Shown here: in pieces, positions 1 through 14,225 of the stretch
Layout: each line of letters opens with the position of its first letter
Numbering within the stretch: the first letter of the stretch is position 1
Assembly (NCBI RefSeq): GCF_032854445.1
Contig: NC_088307.1
Location: forward strand, 15,078,017-15,142,016
Direction of reading: 5' to 3'
DNA length: 64,000 nucleotides
Source: Liolophura sinensis
Taxonomy: Eukaryota > Mollusca > Polyplacophora > Chitonida > Chitonidae
Made by a program: the position numbers and the translations under genes
The notes under the pieces: model-generated
The model's input: the letters and a program-made list of their open reading frames with translations, nothing else
Database searches by the model: none
What the model was told of the DNA's origin: nothing

Positions 1-179
1 TCTTGCATGCTTAAGCACAATGAAAACAACCTAAAAACAAACAGCTGTATTTTATAAAAGTATGCAACCAGCTGAGATACGGGTACGCCATTAGAATTTC
101 CTGTAAACGTCCAGCAAATACTGTATAAGTTTTACACATGTTGGGTAAAAGTTCCACATTTATAAGAACTAAGGTATTT

Positions 180-1140
180 ATGCTTGAAAATCTGTACTGT
201 GTCATCTCCCAAAGTAGAGAACGGTACGTGAGTGATAATGATACTGTGTGCCGCAATGTGTCATGTAACACAACATACAGTGGTATGTGAGTGATAATGA
301 TACTGTGTGCCGCACGGTGTCATGTCCCACAACAGACAATGGTACATGAGTGATAATGATACTGTGTGCCGCACGGTGTCATGTCCCACAACAGACAGTG
401 GTACGTGAGTGATAATGATACTGTGTGCCGCACGGTGTCATGTCCCACAACATACAGTGGTACGTGAGTGATAATGATACTGTGTGCCGCACGGTGTCAT
501 GTCCCACAACAGACAGTGGTACGAGAGTGACAATGATACTCTGTGCCGCACGGTGTCATCTCCCACAACAGACAGTGGTACGTGAGTGATAATGATACTG
601 TGTGCCGCAATGTGTCATCTCCCACAACAGACAGTGGTACGTGAGTGACAATGATACTGTGTGCCGCACGGTGTCATGTCCCACAACATACAGTGGTACG
701 AGAGTGATAATGATACTGTGTGCCGCACGGTGTCATCTCCCACAACATACAGTGGTACGAGAGTGACAATGATACTGTGTGCCGCACGGTGTCATCTCCC
801 ACAACAGACAATGATGTGTGAGTGACAATGATACTATGTGCCGCAATGTGTCATCTCCCACAACAGACAGTGGTACGTGAGTGATAATGATACTGTGTGC
901 CGCACGGTGTCATCTCCCACAACAGACAATGGTGTGTGAGTGACAATGATACTGTGTGCCGCAATGTGTCATCTCCCACAACAGACAGTGGTAGGCCTAC
1001 GTCAGTGATAATGATACTGTGTACCGCACGGTGTCATCTCCCACAACAGACAATGATGTGTGAGTGACAATGATACTATGTGCCGCAATGTGTCATCTCC
1101 CACAACAGACAGTGGTATGTGAGTGAGAATGATACTATAA
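180..1140. repeat. 59-bp minisatellite, about 16 copies
   Basis: The unit contains GTGAGTGATAATGATACTGT and GCCGCACGGTGTCATGTCCC. Successive copies are spaced 59 bases. Variants alternate CACGGTGTCATGTCC with CAATGTGTCATCTCC. One copy carries a short insertion (TAGGCC near 992). No gene is seen in it. Confidence 0.95.
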
Positions 1141-1157
1141 AAAAGACAAATGACTGT

Positions 1158-1330
1158 ATGTATTTATTTGGTTAATTGTTTATTTATTTATGTAATTGAC
1201 TGGCGTTTAACGTTGTAAACATATATGATAGTTACACATATGACGGCTATCAGACTGATGGTTGAAGGAAATCCGAATGCATGAGTGAACCAGCGCCCTG
1301 CATCTGGTACAAGACCAACCTTACGACGCT
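1158..1330 (-). repeat. Diverged SINE-A copy (probable)
   Basis: It opens with TTTATTTATTTATG, then GACTGGCGTTTAACGTTG and later ATATGACGGCTATCAG, tracking the 3' half of SINE-A in inverse orientation. It is heavily decayed. Confidence 0.4.
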
Positions 1331-2912
1331 AAGCAGCGACAGAAGCAGCAAGCCCTGGGTTCTGGATTCGAAATCAGTGTTCAGGAGCCTGTAGTATTAA
1401 CAACGAAACAGGGCGTGAAATGTCTGTATGAGGAACAACTAATCCCAGGTTGTTAATGATTTCGTCACTATATGCTATTATTATATTTTCACCTCTGTTA
1501 TTATCCCCGATCATCCTATTGGGATGGATATGTGTTAATAACTTTTTGTTGGGTCACTGAAAGCTGAAAACTACCGGTAGTTCTACCAGCCATTGAAACT
1601 GAATCCGTTTTGTACATAATATCACCTCAAAAATCTTGTTTTACCTTTGACAATTTGCATTCATTCACTCAGAATTATGGGAATATCAAATAAAACGCTG
1701 AAAATATGCAAAAGCTGTTAAAACCTTGGTAACAAAATCGGAACATGTTTTCTACGTTGTGCTAATTTCAATAAACGCATAGCCCTTTATACCTTAACGC
1801 AAGTTTTCACTGAGTTAATTAGTATTGCTATTAAAAAAAAATTCCAGTAATATTAGGCTCTGTCACTATATGGCATCATTCGACTCATAGTCACGTGATG
1901 TTACAAATGGCTAGCTGCGTAAACGGATTACAAGAAGAGATAACAGCGCTTGTCGTTTTGAAAGATTTCCATTTGATTCTAAACAAAGATTTCTGCGAAA
2001 ACACTAAACAGTAAGGTTATGTTTAGAGTGCACAGGATCCTCCAATGTATAAGAACACAGATATCAAGGCAATGCACTTCAGCGTGCAAGTCCAGCAAGG
2101 TACAATTAACGTATCGTTCAACACTATGCACCTTGGCTGTGTTAAAACTGATACAAGCGAGAGAGTCTGGACAAAATTATGGCGCTGTTACATTTCTAGA
2201 TTGATCACAGGCGTTTGACACAGCCACTCAAGAAATATTATTCTAAAAGCTTCAATAAATAGTTGTGCCGTTACATGTCCTCTAGGTATGAATAAGTAAA
2301 CCTTAATAACACATTCTCTTTACAAAAGGAAATTACATGTGGAGTTTCCCGAGGGTATGTTCTAAGACCAATCCTCTTTTAAATATATATATATATATAT
2401 ATACTTGGTTATCATATGATGAACTCTCTTAAAACAGCCCCAAAACGGAATATGTAGGTTGTCTGTCCAGGCAAAAAATCATACATACCGAAAGTAGCAA
2501 TAAATAGATGAACAAAAACACAGCTTTAATTTATTAAACTTGTCTATACCAATACAAAAAAAATCTCTCGAAATAGTATAGTGTTAATTCATGCGAAAAA
2601 GTGCCTTAACAAAAAAAATTAACTATTTATATGCTATATTATTTCGTAATATTCGCTTGCTTGTTATATTATAGCCCCACGAAGGGCATCTGAAACCGTT
2701 GATAATGCTTCAAACTAACAACTTGTTTCAATTAACAGCCATACCCGAAATCCTGTCTCACACTAGGCCCTTGTTTGGAGATTTAAAACTGCCAATAGTC
2801 TGGCAAAAAAGATGCATTGTTGCAAATTTGTTTCGCTATGGCTTGCTCTAGAGTAGAAGAAGATCCTAAGTTCAGTGAATAGGAGACGGCTACTGTGTAT
2901 GACCGTTATGAT
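1331..2912. other. No gene recognised; AT-rich single-copy DNA
   Basis: Short open frames only. It includes an (AT)n microsatellite at 2382-2402. Confidence 0.5.
2382..2402. repeat. (AT)n microsatellite
   Basis: About ten uninterrupted AT dinucleotides. Confidence 0.9.
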
Positions 2913-3143
2913 GCATTTATTTATTTATTTGACTGGAGTTTTACGTCGTACTCAATAATATATAATTTATACGACGGCGGTCAGACTTATGGTGAGAGAA
3001 AGCCGGGCAGAGCACGGGGAAAACCCACGACCATCCCCAGGTTGCTGGTAAACCTTCCCACGTACGGCCAGCATGAACTGGACTTCACTGAGAGGCTCCT
3101 GGGTCATTGCGCTGTGCTGGCGTACTAACTCCCTCGGCCACGG
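2913..3143 (-). mobile_element. SINE-A copy, tRNA-derived, nearly full length
   Basis: On the plus strand it reads tail first: TTTATTTATTTATTTGACTG, ACGTCGTACTCAA, ACGACGGCGGTCAG, GGGCAGAGCACGGGGAAACC. It ends at the tRNA-like head (GTGCTGGCG, CGGCCACGG). The 77-codon open frame inside is a by-product. Confidence 0.85.
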
Positions 3144-3406
3144 ATGTTCCGAACGCCCGTAATGTGATAAAAATTCGTAACGTAATGTGATATTGTTACA
3201 TAATTCGACTGTATTAGGTCTACTCTAGAACTGGTGAATACCCGTTTTGTGCCGATAACGTAATGTACGAATCAATTTATTTCTACACTAATTATTTGTG
3301 TAAACGAGTGTACTTGAAAAATATTCTTGTGTTCTTTTCCATTTAGCGAAAGACTTATTCTGGTCGAGTTGCCATCCCTCACAAATTTTTGTCACAGTTC
3401 TTAGTA

Positions 3407-3703
3407 CTAACGGCGACTTATTGGAGGAAATGGCGAAAGTTGTGCAATATTTTTGGATCTGTCACCATGGCTTTGAGTTTTACCTCTTGATATTCCGGCA
3501 TACTGACTCTGCAAGTTAGATGCAATTTTACTTACATCATCAATCAAAACGAAATCATTGTTCTTCCCTCTGTATAACAATGCGCCTTTTTGATGAACAA
3601 CTCCAGCACTGTACGACAGCACTCCTTTCTTCAGTTGATCTCTCTTTAAAAGGGATACAAAATGTTCAAATTCACAGAATTGATTATTTTTCCCGTGTCT
3701 CAC
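3407..3703 (-). other. 98-codon open frame, possible decayed transposon integrase piece
   Basis: Non-repetitive reading frame with LLYRGKNNDFVLIDDVSKIA and QYAGISRGKTQSHG. The ordering loosely recalls the H2C2 zinc-binding region ahead of an integrase core, but the His/Cys set is not complete and no core follows. I do not recognise a product; the frame may be chance. Confidence 0.2.
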
Positions 3704-3917
3704 CCATTATGACAACCCGTTAAACGCGAATTTTGATACTTCAGGGAACCAGTTCCGTCACTCAGTGCCACAGTGGTAGGTACTACCACCGATAATTCGA
3801 GTAGGACGCAATGTAAACTCATGACGTCATGCGCGTTTTCCGTCAGTCAGTCTGAATATTCAGTTATGACCTCATGGGTTCCTCCGCGCCCTTGGGACTT
3901 GCATACACAAGCCCAGC

Positions 3918-4073
3918 ACGATGACCCAGGGCCTCTCACCAGTGGTATCGCTGCGAGTTCAAGTCTAGCTCATGCATGTCTACGCGGGATGGTTTGGCCG
4001 CATGCAACCTGCGGATGGACGTGGATGGATTGCTCCATACTACTGGCCGACGATGTGAAATATTCCTCATAAA
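3918..4073 (+). mobile_element. Diverged SINE-A copy
   Basis: It contains ATGACCCAGGGCCTCTCACC, GCTGCGAGTTCAAGTC, GCTCATGCATG and GACGATGTGAAATATTCCTC in SINE-A order. It lacks the tail. Confidence 0.55.
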
Positions 4074-5260
4074 ATTCCGATGAAATGATGATGACCGCGT
4101 TTTCCATTATGTGGAATGATAACGTCATCTTACATGAATATCTTTGTAGTTTATTGTGTAGACCATTACTATGATTGATGGTTATTTATTTCATGCTAAT
4201 TAATGCATATATATGTACACCAATGTGTACCCTCTGCATAGTGTAGAGTTCGAATCAATACTCAGAAAAAGGATATTGAAATGTATCCTTAGGATCAAAC
4301 GTAACTTGATCACTTATGGTAACAGTTAAACGAGTATCCTGCCATATAATTTGTGTACTATCTGAAAAATAAATGTTTCAGTTCATCAAACTGATTTCAA
4401 GAAATTCTCTAAAAAAACATGAGATACTTGACATTTGTACATATATATTTAAAGACTTGTCATTTTGTTTTTTTGTCTTCTAGGTCAAGTGTTCGGAAAA
4501 AAAAGCACAGAAAATAAATGAACTTCAGATTAGTTTTTGAAATTTATGATTAAAATTGCGAAATTTTGTGAAGTCTTTTTAAAGTCTTAAATTGGATGAA
4601 TTTTTTAATTTCCTAAAAAATATGCATATTCCAAAATGTCTTTCTTTGTTTTCCTGTGTCAGCTAGAAGAAAACGTTTACATTGTGGTGTTATTTTTCTA
4701 ATTTTTGTTAACTAAAATTTCGAATTAGCATGACGGGTGCTACAAATTTCATGTGACAGGTGCTAGAAGACGAAGTACCCGTCACAATCAGTACAATTAA
4801 GTGCCAAGACTATTAAGTGACTTAGCCTTGGTGGTTTCATTAAAGGAAACTATTGCTTATTTCAGATGTGAATTTCAATTATTATCTAATCCATCACAGA
4901 TCATATGATCTGTCCTGTTCAGTCTGCTCAGAAGCAAAGTATAATTTACTGTAAATAATAACAGCCGTTAAAAAGATTTGCTGTAGACCATTTAGAACAC
5001 ATGAAGTGTACAGTGTGCTATATCTGAACATTCAATGTTAACCTGTACCACATACACACTGTGGCCCTACTTCTTAGCTGAAAAAGTATTTAGTCCTAAA
5101 TACAAATGCAAATGAGACAGTCAAGAAAATTTTCAAATTTCAAGAAAGAAAACGTACAATAATGTATAGTTCTTTATCCCATTTTCTCGGTTTGACGTAA
5201 GTGCACTCAATATTTATGAACTGATATTGGAAAATTTACAATATGTCTTCCTTTCATGTG
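4074..5260. other. No gene recognised
   Basis: AT-rich DNA with many stops in all frames. No repeat structure seen. Confidence 0.5.
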
Positions 5261-5645
5261 ACCGGCCGGGATAGCACACACTTGGTAGAGCTTCCGCTTC
5301 GGGGCCGGTAGATCCAGGATCAATCCTTGATCGAGTCACACCTAAGACTTTAAAAGAGCATTATTACGCATGACGTAACTTCCTCGCCTGGCGTTCATCA
5401 TGAAGGGGACAGTGCAACGAGTGGCTGACCCGTATCAGTATAATGGCTCGGGCGGGGCGGCTTACTTGCCTTCGGTAAGTCGCCTCCGTGAAGCAGCACT
5501 AAATAAAAGAGCGGTGGAAATCCGTCCTGCAACAAGGAGGCACATTACACGTACATGCACCCTAATGATTCCTTCGTCTTCATATGACTGAAAAATTGTT
5601 GAGTACGACGTTAAACCCCAAGCACTCACTCACTCACTCACTCAC
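5261..5645 (+). mobile_element. SINE-B, full-length tRNA-derived SINE with 12-bp target duplication
   Basis: A tRNA-like head (A-box-like TGGTAGAGC near 5282, B-box-like GGATCAATCC near 5316) leads into a body. The 3' end reads TTGAGTACGACGTTAAACCC and then (CACT)n. The 12 bases TCCTTTCATGTG flank it on both sides (5249-5260 and 5646-5657), a perfect target-site duplication, so the insertion is fairly recent. Confidence 0.9.
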
Positions 5646-5657
5646 TCCTTTCATGTG

Positions 5658-8600
5658 TCTACAAAGTACCTGATGAATTTTAAAGCAGAAATGCCTTGGT
5701 AAGCATGGGTCTAAATAATAATCACGAGATCCATGCTAACCCAGTGTAAAATGATGATTGCATTCCTAATGTGTTGCCCCTGCTTGCCAAACCTTTGGGT
5801 TTGGCGAGAGTTCGCCAGAATTAAAATTCCGTTTATTTAGTGTATTTAGTGACTGAAAACTTCACACCTGCATAGATGTGAACACCCTAGTAATTCGTTA
5901 GTTATTAGGACTGCTAGGCCTTCAAAAAAAAATATGTTTGTTGAGGGTAACCCCACCGTTCGACCAAAATTGGGCCACACTCTAAAGTTTTAATTGGGCA
6001 TCTGATGAATTTTAATTTTTTAAAAATTACTTCTCTTTCACTGGCAAATCAATGGCTGGTTACCTCCAATACTCCAAAAAAAAACCGTGTCTCTAATGAT
6101 TACAAGGAGTTGTATTCGTGTGAGAACGAGGTGAGGAGCGATCAGCCCAGTAAACATCTTCATATTAGGTTACAAGAAGATGGTAAGTAGAACCAACAGA
6201 ATTCAAGAAGCGATGGCAATGTATGTAACATGACCAGAGTAAAATCAATTCTTAGTAGAAAATGTATAATAAACTTGTACTCCAGTATTGCTTGATCTAC
6301 TTTAGAATACGCGATGTTTGATAACTGTATCGTTATCCTTAGAAAACGTACCACGCAGAACAACTCTATAATTTGTACTGCCGCTGTTCGTCGCATCCTT
6401 ACTCGCCGTTTTTCGATGAGCTCAAATGGGATATCAGAATTGTAAATGGCCTCTTACATCGTCTTTCTGGTTTGCACACAATTCAAAAACTGCTAATCGT
6501 CGTCTTTTAAAAAAAACTAGGCTGAGCTGATTTGCATCATAGTTCTTCACAAAGTTACGAAAGATTGGAATAATTTGACAACAGATTTAAGGAATCAGTC
6601 TTTTTTACTTTGAAAATTTCTTCTGCAGATCAGTTTTGTCAACATTATCTTTATAGCAATGAGAACGCCATCGCTTTGACTGTCCCGCCTGCAGCGCTCC
6701 TGTGATCAGGCACATGATACTGAGCACTGTACAACTATACTGTGTCCGAGTGTACATCACACTTTTCTTGCGCCTGATAAATTAAGTGACCAGTACTTGT
6801 GTAAGATTTTTCTTTTTGGATCCAGATACTTGAAAATTGCTTAAAATATGCAGTTATTTACTTTTGAGCACAATTACATCCTGGACACACATAAACAAAC
6901 ATATGATGTGAAGTTCTGTGAAGTATGTAATTCTATGTATCATTTATAAGGCCTGTATTTCCTGCAGGAGATATCAGGAGTGGTTTGTTAACACATATAA
7001 AGTCTTGAAATTGGAGATTGGTCAAGATAGACGAGACAGCATGGTATGCAGGTGTTAGTTGCAATTCAATATACATCTCTGGACTTAAGCGTATAATTAG
7101 ATAAAAAAAAAGATGAAAAGTTGCAGTTTACTAGACGTCACTGGTCTACAATTACTCAAAATGCTGGGTTTTCACCACATCTAATATTCAATCACGTTAA
7201 AATAATGCAAAAAGGCACCATGTCCAAGGGGATGATTATAGTACACCTTCAGATTCTGGGTTATGCATGTATCCAATAAAAAGCCATTCAGATTAAAGCA
7301 GTGACCACAGTGTAATAGTTGAAAAATGATCACATGTATTGCCAGTAAAACCCGACCTTTTGTCAATTTACCTCACCCAGGGTTTTATTTCGACTGCTCA
7401 TGCATATGCTTAAAAAGTCGTAACTTATATATCCCTAGCATCACGACCTGATCACAATTAAGTAAAATGGAATGCCGTGATGTTAAATGCAGATCGGCAG
7501 ACATTTTAAACACTGATATACAGAGAACAGGCCTACCTAACTTGTAAAAAGGTTTGATTTCCGTAAACAAATTAGGATTCTGTAGCAATTTCTATGCAAA
7601 CAGGGGACTCATGATCATTTTTTTAGCTTTCTTCCCAGAAACACTGTGAAAAGCTTGTGAAACGTGGTACACTGACGTGGTGATGCCTCGACTTCTTCAT
7701 TACAAAATAATCTTAACAGTCTAAGTAGATATCCAGCCAGAACGGTGCGGACCTGTGATTATATTCGAATGGAAAATCCATGTACCATCAGTGATATAAC
7801 AATGAGGTTACTAATATAATCAAATTTGCCAGATGGTGGCAAGTTCTCTAATCAGTAAAAGGTATAAAGGTTGTGTCTTGACTGGAATTTCTCAGCAGAA
7901 ACCAACAAGAGGTTGACGGTTAAGGTCACGTGTTCGAATCCAGTTCTGGTTTGCCCTTTTGTGTAATATGGTTGAAAAATCCATGAGTTGAAATAGTAAC
8001 GTAAAAACGTTGATAGGTTAAACCAAGTCAGTGTAAGATATAAACTGAAGGGTGCTTTCTGTTTTGTATGGGGGAGTATACTTTATTTCACTCCACTGTA
8101 TGCTGTGTTTACTGTCCACCTGTTATCCTGATGGCCACTGCGCATACAAGTAAAATCTGTTCATACACTTTTCCCATTCAGTTGCAAAACGTCTCATTCC
8201 TGACAAGTCGTGGCTTAATCCAGTTCGCCACAAACGCTCACAACATGATAGCTCATGTGTAATTCAAGCCATTTAATTGATCGAAAGCTTTATACTGATT
8301 ATTCAGACATAAGTAGAAAAAGTATAGCATGGCATGGTATATAACATGGCATGACTGCTAATGATTGATTCACCTCAAATCCGAACATTTTCATAAATTC
8401 AGAAAAAATCGATGAAAATTTATTCATGAGTTTCTGACCACGCACTCCTAAGACAACTGATGTTGCTAAGTGCTTAGTAAACCTGTGTAAACGATGAAAC
8501 TAGGAATTCCAATAATTCCACCATAAACTAGCACACTGGCGATTTGGCGATGTTCTTTGATGAAATGGTTAACAAGAAATCAGCTCGCTTATGGGTTCAA

Positions 8601-8846
8601 AACTGACTATTTTTGTATGTTAGTAATTTACCATAGGTTCGAATGGCCTATATATATGAATTCAGATTTCTATACGTGATTTTGGAAATTTTTCAAGTAA
8701 CAGACCTCCAACACACCGTTGTCTGTTTTGGTTTCAAGTATCGGACATCCTGTGTCTTTCTTATTTACACAAATGTCGCCATCGATTATGATTGAGCCTT
8801 TGTTAATATCGATTTTAAAATCTGATTTATACACAACTTAGACCAG
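5658..8846. other. No gene recognised
   Basis: AT-rich sequence with short open frames (up to 78 codons) that look random. No splice-linked coding pattern seen. Confidence 0.45.
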
Positions 8847-11800
8847 TTGCAATACAATTTACATTAATGAAGATAATAACAGTAATACCAATACAATTTA
8901 TATTGATGAAGATAATAAGAATAATACCAATACAATTTACATTAATGAAGGTAATAACAGTAATACCAATACAATTTATATTGATGAAGATAATAACAGT
9001 AATACCAATACAATTTATATTGATGAAGATAATAACAGTAATACCAATACAATTTAGACTGATGAAGATAATAACAGTAATACCAATACAATTTATATTG
9101 ATGAAGATAATAACAGTAATACCAATACAATTTATATTGACGAAGATAATAACAGTAATACCAATACAATTTATATTGACGAAGATAATAACAGTAATAC
9201 CAATACAATTTATATTGATGAAGATAATAACAATAATACCAACACAATTTATATTGATGAAGATAATAACAGTAATACCAATACAATTTATATTGATGAA
9301 GATAATAACAGTAATACCAATACAATTTATATTGATGAAGATAATAACAGTAATACCAATACAATTTATATTGACGAAGATAATAACAGTAATACCAATA
9401 CAATTTATATTGACGAAGATAATAACAGTAATACCAATACAATTTATATTGATGAAGATAATAACAATAATACCAACACAATTTATATTGATGAAGATAA
9501 TAACAGTAATACCAATACAATTTATATTGATGAAGATAATAAAAGTAATACCAAACAATTTACATTGATGAAGATAATAAAAGTAATACCAAACAATTTA
9601 CATTGATGAAGATAATAACAGTAATACCAATACAATTTATATTGATGAAGATAATAACAGTAATACCAATACAATTTATATTGACGAAGATAATAACAGT
9701 AATACCAATACAATTTATATTGACGAAGATAATAACAGTAATACCAATACAATTTATATTGATGAAGATAATAACAGTAATACCAATACAATTTATATTG
9801 ATGAAGATAATAACAGTAATACCAATACAATTTACATTGATGAAGATAATAACAGTAATACCAATACAATTTACATTGATGAAGATAATAACAGTAATAC
9901 CAATACAATTTATATTGATGAAGATAATAACAATAATACTAATACAATTTATATTGACGAAGATAATAACAGTAATACCAATACAATTTATATTGATGAA
10001 GATAATAACAGTAATACCAATACAATTTAGACTGATGAAGATAATAACAGTAATACCAATACAATTTATATTGATGAAGATAATAACAGTAATACCAATA
10101 CAATTTATATTGACGAAGATAATAACAGTAATACCAATACAATTTATATTGACGAAGATAATAACAGTAATACCAATACAATTTATATTGATGAAGATAA
10201 TAACAATAATACCAATACAATTTATATTGACGAAGATAATAACAGTAATACCAATACAATTTATATTGATGAAGATAATAACAATAATACCAATACAATT
10301 TATATTGATGAAGATAATAACAGTAATACCAATACAATTTATATTGATGAAGATAATAACAGTAATACCAACACAATTTATATTGACGAAGATAATAACA
10401 GTAATACCAATACAATTTATATTGATGAAGATAATAACAGTAATACCAATACAATTTATATTGATGAAGATAATAACAGTAATACCAATACAATTTATAT
10501 TGATGAAGATAATAACAATAATACCAATACAATTTATATTGATGAAGATAATAACAATAATACCAATACAATTTATATTGACGAAGATAATAACAGTAAT
10601 ACCAATACAATTTATATTGATGAAGATAATAACAGTAATACCAATACAATTTCTATTGATGAAGATAATAAGAATAATACCAATACAATTTATATTGACG
10701 AAGATAATAACAGTAATACCAATACAATTTATATTGACGAAGATAATAACAGTAATACCAATACAATTTATATTGATGAAGATAATAACAATAATACCAA
10801 TACAATTTATATTGACGAAGATAATAACAGTAATACCAATACAATTTATATTGACGAAGATAATAACAGTAATAACAATACAATTTATATTGACGAAGAT
10901 AATAACAGTAATACCAATACAATTTATATTGACGAAGATAATAACAGTAATACCAATACAATTTATATTGACGAAGATAATAACAGTAATACCAATACAA
11001 TTTATATTGATGAAGATAATAACAATAATACCAATACAATTTATATTGATGAAGATAATAACAGTAATACCAATACAATTTATATTGATGAAGATAATAA
11101 AAGTAATACCAATACAATTTCTATTGATGAAGATAATAAGAATAATACCAATACAATTTATATTGATGAAGATAATAACAGTAATACCAATACAATTTAT
11201 ATTGAGGAAGATAATAACAGTAATACCAATACAATTTATATTGATGAAGATAATAACAGTAATAACAATACAATTTATATTGATGAAGATAATAACAGTA
11301 ATACCAATACAATTTATATTGATGAAGATAATAACAGTAATACCAATACAATTTATATTGACGAAGATAATAACAGTAATACCAATACAATTTATATTGA
11401 TGAAGATAATAACAGTAATACCAATACAATTTATATTGATGAAGATAATAACAGTAATACCAATACAATTTATATTGATGAAGATAATAACAGTAATACC
11501 AATACAATTTATATTGAGGAAGATAATAACAGTAATACCAATACAATTTATATTGATGAAGATAATAACAGTAATAACAATACAATTTATATTGATGAAG
11601 ATAATAACAGTAATACCAATACAATTTATATTGATGAAGATAATAACAATAATACCAATACAATTTACATTGATGAAGATAATAACAGTAATACCATACA
11701 ATTTATATTGAGAAGATAATAAGAATAATACCAATACAATTTATATTGACGAAGATAATAACAATAATACCAATACAATTTATATTGACGAAGATAATAA

Positions 11801-11895
11801 CAGTAATACCAATACAATTTAGACTGATGAAGATAATAACAGTAATACCAATACAACTTATATTGATGACGATAATAACAATAATACTAATATGT
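8847..11895. repeat. 39-bp minisatellite, about 78 copies, with higher-order blocks
   Basis: The unit carries AATACCAATACAATTTATAT then TGATGAAGATAATAACAGT. Because 39 is a multiple of 3 and stops are absent, reading frames stay open on both strands for up to 724 codons; these are not genes. Main variant: TGATGAAG versus TGACGAAG. Rare variants mark block duplications: AACACAATT at 9241 and 9475 (234 bp, 6 units), TTTCTATTG at 10651 and 11119 (468 bp, 12 units), TGAGGAAG at 11203 and 11515 (312 bp, 8 units). Confidence 0.97.
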
Positions 11896-13435
11896 CTTAT
11901 TTCAGTCTAAACATCCATAAACATACATCGTAATACAAATCTCCTGATAAGTTTGAGCCTGATAAATCTAAGGAAATGTGAAGAAGACAAAACGCCTTTT
12001 AGTGTTCAAAAGGGTGACCACAACAACATCAGTGAACTTAGCAATCTTCAACGTGACACGGATTACTCGCCATGAATGACCACGACAAAGCGATGTCATA
12101 ATGGCAAAACTCAATCCAGTGGCCGGATATTTCTACATTTTTTTTTTAAATAAAAATTTTGAAACTTGGAACCCCATTATCATGTAGTCATGGTATTGAG
12201 ACCCTTCCAACTTAGTCTTTTCTTTTCAACACATTCTCTTTCATTGATTAATCATAAAATTGTCTTTGTGAACAGTGTCAAAACATCAACTCCAGGCAAA
12301 AAAGACACCCTTAGCTAAGTGCACTTTATATCTCTACAATATGCGATGCCATGGAAGTTAAGGACTTACGTAGCTAAGTGAACTTCATGAAACTGGCCCT
12401 AGAACTTGGCCAATTGACCCCACGACAGGCATACAATGCGGGTTGCTCTAATGATAAGGGAAAGGAGGGGAAATTGCCATAATAAGGTGACAAATCTATG
12501 GTAAGGAGATAAATAAGACAGTCGACCGATTATCTGATATTTGGGCAGACATTTCTGTCGAGATCTCATTGGTAGCTGGTGACAAACTTACACCCATTTT
12601 CCAGTCCTGAGATTCTACGAGTCATCGAGATACTGATATCGGGACATCAACGTCATATATTGTATTTCAGGTATGGTAAGCTAACTCAGCCAAATTCGGC
12701 CGCGAGTAACGTCGAAATAACACTGGGACACGGGACCAACAAGCCACTATGCTACAATATTCGTTTTGTTCTTGATCACTTGAATGTCGTAAATTATTGG
12801 ATACATAAGGAACGAACACTACTGACTTATAGCAGGGTTTACGTTTGGGTAAGCATGCAAGCCTAAGATAGACAATTTCCAATCATCCTATCTACATGTC
12901 AAACTGTCACATAAAAGGTGGACAACACGGCATCCTCACCTTGCAGTGTTTCAGAAACAAGCATTATACATTATTCACAATTTTCGAAAAATTCTCCCCC
13001 CGATTTGACGCAGGCCACTGGTGCTACGTTTTGGTTTGAACGCCAACAACGATTTTTGAAAGACACTCACCTTCAGTGGTATGATGTGTTGAATTCAAGG
13101 CATCTTGAACTCTTAATGATATCATCGTTTAGAATCCACGATATATGGAAATGAATATGAAATTGTATCTTAATTGATATCACTAATCCATTTGCTTAAA
13201 TGATTATAAGGTCTACTACAGCAACGTTTGAAAAAAATCACTAAGATTTAACAGGCACGTACTGGACATACTAGACCTCATACCGCTGGTTTAGGGCCCG
13301 GATTTAAGCTAAATTGACCTTTATCTCGATTACACAGCAATTAGGGGCGGTGAAGAATCCCTTTTTAGGCAGCACAGTGAAGTGATAATGTCAGTACCTC
13401 ATTGAAAGTTGGAGTTTTAATTATAGAAGCAAAGT
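11896..13435. other. No gene recognised; possible MITE fragment
   Basis: Contains 12318-12409 with CTAAGTGCACTTTAT and TAGCTAAGTGAACTTCATGA and AAACTGGCCCT, a motif set common in dispersed invertebrate inverted-repeat elements. The rest shows only short open frames. Confidence 0.35.
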
Positions 13436-14225
13436 TAAAACTGTTTAAACTGATGCGATGTCACTAATACCGTTAGTTAGTGAGAGCACTGTTTACTGGG
13501 TACCATATAAACTGTGAGGCCCATATAAACTGTGAGGCCCATATAAACTGTGAGGCCCATGTTAACTGTGGGGCCCATACAAACTGTTTAAACTGATGCG
13601 ATGTCATTAATACCGTTAGTTAGTGAGAGCACTTTTTACTGGGTACCATATAAACTGTGAGGCCCATATAAACTGTGAGGCCCATGTTAACTGTGAGGCC
13701 CTTACAAACTGTTTAAACTGATGCGATTTCACTAGTACCGTTAGTTAGTGAGAGCACTGTTTACTGGGTACCATATAAACTGTGAGGCCCATATAAACTG
13801 TGAGGTCCATGTTAACTGTGGAGCCCATACAAACTGTTGGCACAATGGGGCCCACATAAACTGTGGAAATGCACTATATAAACTGTGGGAATGCACCCTA
13901 TAAACTCTGTAGTCCATATAAATTCTAGAAACTGTGGGCTTCATATAAATTGTGGGCACCACATAAACCGGAAGCGCCACATAAACTGTGGGGCCCATAT
14001 AAACTGAGGGGGCCATATAAACTGTAGGCACCATATAAACTGTGGGCATGCACCATACAAGCTATACGGACCCATATAAACTGCAGGGGCCATATAAACT
14101 GTGGACATGCACCATAAACTGTGGAGGCCATATAAACTGTGGGCACCATATAACTGTGGAGGCCATATAAACTGTGGGCACCATATAAACTGTGGGTCTC
14201 ATATACAATGTAAGCCGTGGGCACC
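13436..14225. repeat. 18-bp minisatellite with nested larger duplications
   Basis: The 18-bp unit is CCATATAAACTGTGAGGC. A larger block starting CTGTTTAAACTGATGCGAT and running through GTTAGTTAGTGAGAGCAC plus several 18-mers occurs three times, starting near 13441, 13585 and 13709. From 13830 on, the array is degenerate. Confidence 0.92.

Noticed and set aside
2895..3128. 77-codon open frame (and similar ones at 18239, 31485, 33460, 43092, 63760)
   Set aside because: Recurring peptide such as YGGRKPGRARGKPTT is the translated SINE-A body, not a gene family.
8827..11856. Open frames up to 724 codons on both strands
   Set aside because: Pure translation of a 39-bp repeat (13-residue periodicity) in several frames at once. 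No start context, splice logic or recognisable domain.
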